Below, piece after piece: positions 1 through 5,702 of a stretch of 11,250 nucleotides of DNA; positions within the stretch are counted from its first letter, which is position 1, and the number at the start of each line of letters is the position of its first letter. A program made the position numbers and the translations under genes. The DNA comes from Betaproteobacteria bacterium (GTDB taxonomy: Bacteria > Pseudomonadota > Gammaproteobacteria > Burkholderiales > Burkholderiaceae_E), in assembly GCA_009922405.1 (NCBI GenBank), contig RFVZ01000066.1, forward strand, positions 1-11,250. The letters are read 5' to 3'. The notes under the pieces were generated by a model. That model searched no databases, had not been told where the DNA came from, and saw only the letters and a program-made list of their open reading frames with translations.

Positions 1-2097
1 GCCGCGGAACTCAATCACCAAACCTCGCCTGACGATGTCCTGATCCGACGCTCAACGGATGGCCGGCTCTGTATTGGCGAAGAGCAACTCAAGCGCTGGC
101 GACTAAAACGGCCACCAGGACACTGCGAGGGACTGAATGGCGAGTCGTTTTACCAGCTGTCATCAATCACCGGCCTTCAATGGACGCTTGACGAACAGGC
201 CCTCACACTGAAGCTGCAAGCGCCAGCGCAGGCGTTTGAGGGTTATGCGCTCAAAGCGAGTAAACCCGTAAACCCGCAGCCACAGCCCTCACCCCTGGGG
301 GGATTTCTGAACTACGACCTGTTGGCTCAACAAGTCGATGCGAAGTCCGGCGTCCAGAGGTCAGGCCTCTTTGAGCTGGGAGTTTTTGGGAGTAATCGCG
401 GCGTCCTGACCCAATCACTGCTCTCGAACACACGTCTGGACAGCACCTGGACGCGGGACAGCCCGGAATCTCGTACCACCTGGCAGGTTGGTGACGCCGT
501 TACCCGCTCGGCCAGTGGCTGGGGACGATCGGTGCGATTTGGGGGCATTCAGTTTGCGACCAACGCGGCAACCCAACCCTATACCAACTACTACCCGACG
601 CAGACCATCCGCGGGGAAGCGATCATGCCGTCCACAGTCGATGTCATGATGAATAACAAACTCGTTTCGAGTCATGATGTTCCGCCCGGTCCCTTTGCAC
701 TCAATGAACTGACCACGCTGAGTGGAGGCGGCGCAATGCAGGTCATCGTGCGCGATCTGCTGGGTCGCGAGCGAGTGGTCTCCCAACCTTACTATGCCAG
801 CCCAACCGCATTGGCGGCGGGCATCGAGGAATACGCCTATGAAGCCGGGGCGATCCGGGAAGACTATGGTCTTGCCAATAATCATTACGGCCGACACCTC
901 ATTGCCGGCACGTACCGACGAGTCAACAGCGCATGGAGCCGATCAGGACAAGGCGATGGACAATTGATAGGGTTTGGTTTTGAACGCAATCTGGTCGGTG
1001 GCTTCGGCTTCTCGGCATCGACCCAGCGCAGCAGCGCCCTGTTTACGCAACTCGGATTGGCACCCACCGAACTCGCCCCAAGACGAGTTCAATCAGCCTC
1101 ACTCAGCTACTTTGGGGGCCGCTACGGATCGATCAATCTGGGCGTCATCGCTCGTGAAACCCAGAGCCACGAGCGCTCCGAATTAATCTCGGCAAACTAC
1201 CAGCTCAATATTCAGAACCGCGCCACACTCAGCGTTTCTGGGGTGGCAAATGTAGCTGGCACCCCGACACGCGGACTTTTTTTTCTATTGGCGATTCCGC
1301 TCGGAGGGCGGGTCAGCAGTGCGATTTCAGCCCAACACGCCAGCGGTGACTCGCGCAGCACTCAAGAGTTCGCACTGCAAGCGCAACAAAATCCTGCGCC
1401 GGGAGATGGCTTTGGATGGCAAGTCAGAACGACAAGTCAAGGCGCACAGCAGGCAGGAGCAGTGCTTGATCGTCATGATGGAACCTACCGAGTCGATCTC
1501 GCCCGCTCGGCATCGCAGGACCTCTCGGTGCGTGCAGTCGCATCCGGTGGTCTAGCCTTGATTGGCGGCTCGTTGCAACGGGGATCGAGGATCAACGATA
1601 GTTTCGCGCTGGTTCAATTGCCCGATTACCCTGGCGTCAGAGTCTACGCCGACAACCAGCCCGTCGGGCGCACCGACGCACAAGGGAACGCTTTCATCCC
1701 AAGACTGCGTTCCTACGAAGTCAACCGGATCGGGGTGAATCAACTCGACCTTCCACTAGATGCCAAAGTGGACGCCGTCACGGTCAATGCCACCCCGTAT
1801 TACCGCAGCGGAATTGTTGTTCGTTTTCCAGTGACCGAATCCAAAGGCGCGATGATTCGCGTGCTTTTTGATGATGACCTGCCCGCGCCGGTCGGGGCCA
1901 CCTTGGTGCTCAACCAGCAACCTGAACCATTCACCGTGGTGATGGATGGGATGGCTTATCTGACGGGCCTGTCCCGCAAGAATCAACTTGAGCTGACATG
2001 GCGCAGCCATCGTTGCCGCATAGCGGTTTTAATGCCACCCTCGAATGACCCCCTACCCGACCTGGGAACCTTCACCTGCCGGGGGGTTCCACGATGA
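1..2097 (+). CDS. Fimbrial outer-membrane usher protein (FimD/PapC family, SCPU-associated type), 5' end outside window
   Basis: Outer-membrane beta-barrel usher that would receive chaperone-bound pilin subunits from the periplasm and polymerise them at the surface. The frame is open from base 1, so the first ATG inside the window (322) is internal, and the signal peptide and a few dozen residues are missing. The visible part (698 codons) starts in the periplasmic N-terminal usher domain (up to about base 250). It continues into the barrel/plug region, with family-typical wording near 540-830 such as GGIQFATN, PSTVDV, DVPPGPF, RDLLGRE and SQPYYASP. It ends in a PapC_C-like domain (about 1850-2090) with two cysteines, in HRCRIAV and GTFTC, a likely disulfide. 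The stop codon overlaps the start of the SCPU subunit gene (ATGA). The chaperone gene is expected upstream, beyond the edge. An 8-T run lies at 1277-1284. The family call is firm; the exact subtype (archaic/Csu-like) is inferred from the SCPU neighbour. Confidence 0.93.
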   Translation, partial: AAELNHQTSPDDVLIRRSTDGRLCIGEEQLKRWRLKRPPGHCEGLNGESFYQLSSITGLQWTLDEQALTLKLQAPAQAFEGYALKASKPVNPQPQPSPLGGFLNYDLLAQQVDAKSGVQRSGLFELGVFGSNRGVLTQSLLSNTRLDSTWTRDSPESRTTWQVGDAVTRSASGWGRSVRFGGIQFATNAATQPYTNYYPTQTIRGEAIMPSTVDVMMNNKLVSSHDVPPGPFALNELTTLSGGGAMQVIVRDLLGRERVVSQPYYASPTALAAGIEEYAYEAGAIREDYGLANNHYGRHLIAGTYRRVNSAWSRSGQGDGQLIGFGFERNLVGGFGFSASTQRSSALFTQLGLAPTELAPRRVQSASLSYFGGRYGSINLGVIARETQSHERSELISANYQLNIQNRATLSVSGVANVAGTPTRGLFFLLAIPLGGRVSSAISAQHASGDSRSTQEFALQAQQNPAPGDGFGWQVRTTSQGAQQAGAVLDRHDGTYRVDLARSASQDLSVRAVASGGLALIGGSLQRGSRINDSFALVQLPDYPGVRVYADNQPVGRTDAQGNAFIPRLRSYEVNRIGVNQLDLPLDAKVDAVTVNATPYYRSGIVVRFPVTESKGAMIRVLFDDDLPAPVGATLVLNQQPEPFTVVMDGMAYLTGLSRKNQLELTWRSHRCRIAVLMPPSNDPLPDLGTFTCRGVPR

Positions 2098-2633
2098 GTG
2101 CCCGCTCTCTCCGCGCCCGATCCGGCCTGATTGCCCTAGCCCTGATCACCTATGGCGTACTTCCATGCACCCTGCTCTGCCTGTTGATCGCGAGCACCGC
2201 GACTGCGGCCTCCTGTAGTTTCAGCGCAAGTCCAGCCATTTTTGGTCCTTATGACAACACATTGAACGAAATGGCAGTTGCAACGATCTCGGGAACCTGC
2301 AGCAAGGGCGATCCTGCGGACCCAGACATGACCGGCGCGACCCTAACCCTCTCGACAGGTGCGAGCAACGCGTTCAACGTCCGCCAGATGACCAAGGGGT
2401 CTGATCGACTGGAGTACAACCTTTACACCAGCGCCGCCCGAACGATCGTCTGGGGTGACGGGACGGCAGGCACTGGCACGGTCGCTGCGCTTGTTGTTCA
2501 AAGTAATGGCCGATTTCTTAATCACAATAGTTCGCGTAACTTTGCAATTCCGGCGTACGGACGGATCCCCGGGAATCAGGACGCCGTGCCTGGCGCATAT
2601 AGCGATACCATCACGGTCACCATGTCCTACTGA
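2094..2633 (+). CDS. Secreted spore coat protein U (SCPU) domain protein, pilin-like subunit
   Basis: Small secreted subunit of a chaperone-usher appendage. The 179-residue product has a basic N-terminus, a hydrophobic stretch at about residues 11-33 and a likely signal-peptidase site near TATAAS (residues 35-40). The mature part has the SCPU pattern: CSFSASPAIFGPYD near its start, a second Cys at residue 69 (C41 and C69 are a likely disulfide), a DRLEYNLY segment around 104-111, then VWGDGTAGTG, and a C-terminal GAYSDTITVTMSY strand. SCPU proteins are known partners of usher/chaperone genes (Csu-type pili of Acinetobacter and relatives). The ATGA overlap with the usher stop implies translational coupling. 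It carries one SCPU domain, shorter than tip adhesins of the CsuE type, so whether it is a tip or shaft subunit cannot be told from the sequence. Confidence 0.9.
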   Translation: MSARSLRARSGLIALALITYGVLPCTLLCLLIASTATAASCSFSASPAIFGPYDNTLNEMAVATISGTCSKGDPADPDMTGATLTLSTGASNAFNVRQMTKGSDRLEYNLYTSAARTIVWGDGTAGTGTVAALVVQSNGRFLNHNSSRNFAIPAYGRIPGNQDAVPGAYSDTITVTMSY

Positions 2634-2660
2634 CAATCAACTACAAAGCGACTGATTCCG

Positions 2661-3329
2661 ATGATGCGTATTGATTTTGTCTCTGATATCGCTTGTCCTT
2701 GGTGCGCCGTCGGACTCGGGGCGCTCGAAAAGGCACTGGAGCGTCTGGGCGGGCAAGTAAACGCCGAGATCCACTTTCAGCCCTTTGAACTCAATCCAAA
2801 TATGCCCCCGGGTGGTCAGGACCTTGGCGAGCATTTACGCCAGAAATATGGTTCGACCCCCGAGCAGCAGGCCCGCACCCGCGAGATGATCACCGCCCGT
2901 GGAGCTGAGGTTGGCTTCACTTTCCATCCAGAAGGACGGGGCCGGGTCTACAACACGTTTGATGCCCATCGATTGTTGCATTGGTCATCGGTTCACGATG
3001 CCGACCCTGCCCAGGCCCGGAACGACCAGTACCGCCTCAAAAAAGCACTGCTCGAAGCCTACCAAGGCCGAGCCGAATGCATCGAGTCGCCAGAAGTTCT
3101 ACTGGCGGCGGTTGCAGCGGCTGGGTTGTCCGTGACCGAGGCAAAACGAGTCCTCGAGAGCGACCTTTACGGCGACGCCGTTCGCGAACGCCAGGCGATT
3201 TATCGCGCCGCCGATATTCATGCCGTTCCCGCCGTGATCATTAATGATGAACACCTGATCTCGGGCGGGCACCCGGTTGAAGTCTTCGAAGCGGCGTTAC
3301 GCGAAATCGCCGGGCTCGAACCCGCCTAA
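2661..3329 (+). CDS. DsbA-family thiol-disulfide oxidoreductase, FrnE/YwbO-like
   Basis: Thioredoxin-fold oxidoreductase of the FrnE subgroup of the DsbA family, 222 residues. The active-site CPWC is at residues 12-15 just after the first strand (DFVSDIACPWC). The helical insertion has the group's NTFDAHRLLHW signature (about 98-108), and the cis-proline loop is HAVPAVIIND (Pro190). The C-terminal SGGHPVEVFEAAL matches the usual end of the family. There is no signal peptide, so the protein should be cytoplasmic, unlike periplasmic DsbA; physiological substrates of this subgroup are poorly defined. The start could be ATG 2661 or the adjacent ATG 2664; no strong ribosome-binding site precedes either. 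It lies 27 bases behind the SCPU gene and may be co-transcribed with it. Its last 16 bases, including the stop, are almost exactly repeated directly downstream. Confidence 0.92.
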   Translation: MMRIDFVSDIACPWCAVGLGALEKALERLGGQVNAEIHFQPFELNPNMPPGGQDLGEHLRQKYGSTPEQQARTREMITARGAEVGFTFHPEGRGRVYNTFDAHRLLHWSSVHDADPAQARNDQYRLKKALLEAYQGRAECIESPEVLLAAVAAAGLSVTEAKRVLESDLYGDAVRERQAIYRAADIHAVPAVIINDEHLISGGHPVEVFEAALREIAGLEPA

Positions 3330-3345
3330 GCTTGAATCCGCCTAA
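3314..3345 (+). repeat. 16-base direct tandem duplication spanning the stop codon of the DsbA-family gene
   Basis: GCTCGAACCCGCCTAA (3314-3329) is followed immediately by GCTTGAATCCGCCTAA (3330-3345), two C/T differences in 16. A more decayed third copy may follow at 3346-3361. The first copy supplies the last codons and TAA of the oxidoreductase gene. The second lies in the 34-base gap to the convergent hydrolase gene and repeats the TAA. No clear terminator hairpin is visible in this gap. Confidence 0.6.
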
Positions 3346-3363
3346 CTTTGACCCCCCTGAGCC

Positions 3364-4149
3364 TCAAGACGCAGATTTCAAAAACTTTAGAACGGCCTCA
3401 GTAAACAACTCGGGCTGTTCCATGTTGCTGAGGTGCGCTGCGTTCGGCAACACACACAATTGCGAATCCACCAGATGTTCATGGAGTTGCTGTGCCATGG
3501 CAGGTGGCGTCGCCTGATCGGAGTCGCCCACCAGGATCAGCGCAGGAATACTGACCTGCCGGAGCGCCTCGAGGGTGTTGACTGCACCGATTGCCAAGCA
3601 ACATGCGGCATAACCCTCGACTGCAGACCCTTCAATCATTGCAGCGACGCTCGCCATGACCTCAGGATGAGCCGCCCGGTAAGGTTCGGTAAACCAGCGC
3701 GAGAGCGAGCCGTCCACCATGGCCGCCATCCCCTTCGACCGCGCGGTAGCCGCCCGATCAGCCCAAAGCGTCGGCGCATTAGCCGGACCACGCCCGGTCG
3801 TATTAGCGAGGATCAAATGCGACAGGCGCTCAGGTGCCTTAATTGCCAGAGTCTGGCCGATCATGCCGCCCATGGATAGCCCAAGCCAGTGGCTTTGCTT
3901 GATGCCAAGTTCGTCCCAAAGCTCCACGACATCCTGAGCCAGATCGCTCATCTGGTAGGGCCCAGAAGGGCTATCCGACTGACCATGGCCTCGGGTTTCG
4001 ATCCGCAGCACCTTGAAATGCTGCGATAGCGCATTGATTTGTGGCGCCCACATCGAGTTGTTGGTACCCACCGAGTGCGAGAGCGTCAGCCAAGGGCCGT
4101 CACCATCGATCTCGTAATGCAGCTTGACGTGGTTAACCGTTGCAAACAT
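3364..4149 (-). CDS. Alpha/beta hydrolase, probable 3-oxoadipate enol-lactonase (PcaD-like)
   Basis: Predicted 261-residue cytoplasmic alpha/beta hydrolase. The best family match is 3-oxoadipate enol-lactonase, which opens the enol-lactone in the protocatechuate/catechol branch of the beta-ketoadipate pathway. Visible features are SHSVGTNNSMW (oxyanion region, about 24-34), RGHGQSDSP (about 53-61), nucleophile elbow GLSMGGMIGQ with Ser92, acid loop VGDSDQATPP with probable Asp211, and catalytic His239 in NAAHLSNMEQP. The length is normal for PcaD. The frame runs upstream to 4329, but homology starts at MFATVNHVKLHYEIDG, and a GGAG lies 11 bases before this ATG, so 4149 is chosen. No other pca genes are visible, so the substrate is uncertain; the family also contains other small-ester and lactone hydrolases. 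It is divergent from the TrpB2 gene and convergent with the DsbA-family gene. Confidence 0.87.
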   Translation of the reverse strand: MFATVNHVKLHYEIDGDGPWLTLSHSVGTNNSMWAPQINALSQHFKVLRIETRGHGQSDSPSGPYQMSDLAQDVVELWDELGIKQSHWLGLSMGGMIGQTLAIKAPERLSHLILANTTGRGPANAPTLWADRAATARSKGMAAMVDGSLSRWFTEPYRAAHPEVMASVAAMIEGSAVEGYAACCLAIGAVNTLEALRQVSIPALILVGDSDQATPPAMAQQLHEHLVDSQLCVLPNAAHLSNMEQPELFTEAVLKFLKSAS

Positions 4150-4267
4150 GGTCAGATTGACTCCATAAAAAAAGAAGCAACAAGGCGGGATCGCCGATCT
4201 TACGCGCTCCGGATTAAACTCCATGACACAACCAACAGGAGCCCCGCTGAGGCACAGGAGACCCGTA
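4150..4267. promoter_or_regulatory. Divergent intergenic region between the hydrolase and TrpB2 genes
   Basis: This 118-base gap must hold promoters for both divergent genes, and it is the longest gene-free stretch in the window. Candidate sites are weak. For the plus strand, TTGCAA at 4140-4145 and CATAAA at 4164-4169 with an 18-base spacer are possible. For the minus strand, a TTTAAT-like -10 is read at 4218-4213, with no good -35. There is a run of seven A at 4167-4173 and an imperfect dyad GATCGCCGATC at 4189-4199 that could bind a regulator. Its role as a promoter region follows from gene orientation; the individual boxes are guesses. Confidence 0.4.
4256..4260 (+). promoter_or_regulatory. 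Ribosome-binding site of the TrpB2 gene
   Basis: AGGAG ends 7 bases before ATG 4268, ideal spacing. This selects 4268 over the in-frame ATG at 4223, which would add 15 residues not typical of the family. Confidence 0.75.
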
Positions 4268-5629
4268 ATGAGCCAACAAACCAAGTACTTGCTCGATGAA
4301 AGCCAGATGCCTAAATTCTGGTACAACATCCAAGCTGACCTGCCACAGCCGGCCCCACCGGTTCTTCATCCCGGCACCCATCAACCCGTCGGTCCCGACG
4401 ATTTGGCCCCGCTCTTTCCGATGGATTTAATCCTTCAGGAAGTCTCGACCGAACGCGAAATTGAGATCCCTGAGCCCGTCCGCGACATCTACCGCCTGTG
4501 GCGTCCAGCTCCGATGTATCGGGCCCATCAACTTGAGAAGGCGCTCGGCACTCCAGCGAAAATTTTCTACAAGTACGAAGGGGTCAGTCCAGCGGGCAGT
4601 CACAAGCCCAATACGGCGGTGCCGCAGGCTTTCTACAACGCGAAAGCGGGCGTCAAGCGGCTGACCACAGAGACCGGTGCAGGGCAATGGGGAACCTCGT
4701 TAGCCTTCGCTGGATCATTGTTCGATCTTGAAGTGCTGATCTTTCAGGTCAGGGTTTCCTATGACCAGAAGCCCTACCGGCGCGCCGTGATGGAGACCTA
4801 CGGTGCACGCTGCCTGGCATCGCCATCGACCGAAACAGTCTTTGGCCGCAGCGTCCTCGAACAGCGCCCTGATCATCCAGGCAGTCTAGGCATCGCCATT
4901 TCAGAAGCCGTCGAACTCGCAGCGCAGCGAGATGACACCAAATATGCGCTCGGCTCGGTGTTGAATCACGTTCTCATGCACCAGACGATTATTGGTCAGG
5001 AATCGATGCTGCAAATGGAAATGGCCGATCTTTGGCCCGATGTCGTGGTGGGATGTACTGGAGGGGGTTCGAATTTCTCGGGGATCGCATTCCCGTTTAT
5101 CGGACACGGCCTGCGCGGTGGCCCAAAACCAAGAATCGTCGCCGTCGAACCCGCTGCCTGCCCATCTCTTACCCGTGGGCGTTATGCCTACGACTTTGGC
5201 GATACCGGTCACATGACGCCGCTGACCAAGATGCATACGCTGGGTTCAACGTTTACGCCCCCGAGCTTTCATGCGGGCGGTCTGCGTTACCACGGTATGG
5301 CGCCGCTGGTGTCGCATCTCAAGGAACTCAATCTGATCGAAGCAACGGCATACACGCAGGGCGAATGTTTTGCCGCTGGCGTGCTCTTCGCGCGCCACGA
5401 AGGCATCGTTCCCGCACCCGAGGCGAACCATGCCGTTAAAGGTGCGATTGAAGAAGCACTTCGGTGCAAGCGCGAAGGCCGCAGCGAAACCATCCTGTTC
5501 AATCTCTGTGGACATGGGCACTTCGACATGACGGCTTACCAGAAGTATTTTGCTGGTGAACTCGTTGACGAAGCCTATGACGAGGCCGAACTCGCCATGG
5601 CGCTGGCCGGACTGCCGAGTGTTGCCTGA
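4268..5629 (+). CDS. trpB2: TrpB2-type tryptophan synthase beta-like PLP-dependent enzyme
   Basis: Fold-type II PLP enzyme of the TrpB2 group, expected to condense indole with an activated serine to give tryptophan; 453 residues, normal for the group. The N-terminal extension (about 1-80, with FWYNIQADLP and IYRLWRPAPMYRA) is characteristic of TrpB2 and absent from short TrpB1. The PLP lysine is Lys113 in GSHKPNTA. ETGAGQWG (135-142) is the substrate carboxylate loop, CTGGGSNF (263-270) the cofactor phosphate loop, and CGHGHFD (414-420) the C-terminal motif. No trpA, trpC or trpF is adjacent, so it may act without a TrpA partner, as proposed for other TrpB2 proteins, for example to salvage free indole. 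It is followed after 18 bases by a terminator-like hairpin, so the downstream transferase gene is probably a separate unit. The catalytic motifs look complete. Confidence 0.93.
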   Translation: MSQQTKYLLDESQMPKFWYNIQADLPQPAPPVLHPGTHQPVGPDDLAPLFPMDLILQEVSTEREIEIPEPVRDIYRLWRPAPMYRAHQLEKALGTPAKIFYKYEGVSPAGSHKPNTAVPQAFYNAKAGVKRLTTETGAGQWGTSLAFAGSLFDLEVLIFQVRVSYDQKPYRRAVMETYGARCLASPSTETVFGRSVLEQRPDHPGSLGIAISEAVELAAQRDDTKYALGSVLNHVLMHQTIIGQESMLQMEMADLWPDVVVGCTGGGSNFSGIAFPFIGHGLRGGPKPRIVAVEPAACPSLTRGRYAYDFGDTGHMTPLTKMHTLGSTFTPPSFHAGGLRYHGMAPLVSHLKELNLIEATAYTQGECFAAGVLFARHEGIVPAPEANHAVKGAIEEALRCKREGRSETILFNLCGHGHFDMTAYQKYFAGELVDEAYDEAELAMALAGLPSVA

Positions 5630-5647
5630 TGCATCCCCGTGTGTTCT

Positions 5648-5665
5648 GCCGCCTCAAGAGGCGGC
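5648..5665 (+). terminator. Probable intrinsic terminator after the TrpB2 gene
   Basis: GCCGCCTCAAGAGGCGGC is a perfect GC-rich inverted repeat, either an 8-base stem with a 2-base centre or a 7-base stem with loop CAAG. A moderately T-rich tail (CCTTGTCGTTCGTTC) follows. It begins 18 bases past the TrpB2 stop. The T tract is interrupted, so termination efficiency is uncertain. If the next gene started at an upstream codon, this hairpin would be inside its coding region. Confidence 0.5.
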
Positions 5666-5684
5666 CCTTGTCGTTCGTTCAAAC

Positions 5685-5701
5685 CTGGGGACTGACCCCA
5701 G
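5685..5701. repeat. Short palindromic element CTGGGG-ACTGA-CCCCAG
   Basis: A perfect 6-base stem with a 5-base loop directly precedes the conserved part of the gamma-glutamyltransferase. The form resembles the palindromic cores of REP-like repeats (GGGG...CCCC with a short loop) that are scattered in many proteobacterial genomes. Only one copy is visible here, so a repeat family cannot be shown from this window. It could alternatively sequester the translation start of the next gene. Confidence 0.35.
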
Positions 5702-5702
5702 A

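Noticed and set aside
415..897. 160-codon minus-strand frame inside the usher gene
   Set aside because: Antisense shadow with no recognisable domain; the plus strand is strongly usher-like.
322..2097. Usher starting at ATG 322
   Set aside because: The frame is open to base 1, and the upstream codons encode usher N-domain-like sequence, so 322 is an internal Met.
4223..4267. Upstream ATG giving a 468-residue TrpB2
   Set aside because: The 15 added residues (MTQPTGAPLRHRRPV) do not look like family sequence, and AGGAG is positioned for ATG 4268.
4150..4329. 60-residue N-terminal extension of the PcaD-like hydrolase with a hydrophobic stretch
   Set aside because: It would run across the divergent gap and into TrpB2 coding sequence. 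Homology starts at 4149 with its own GGAG, so the apparent leader is accidental.
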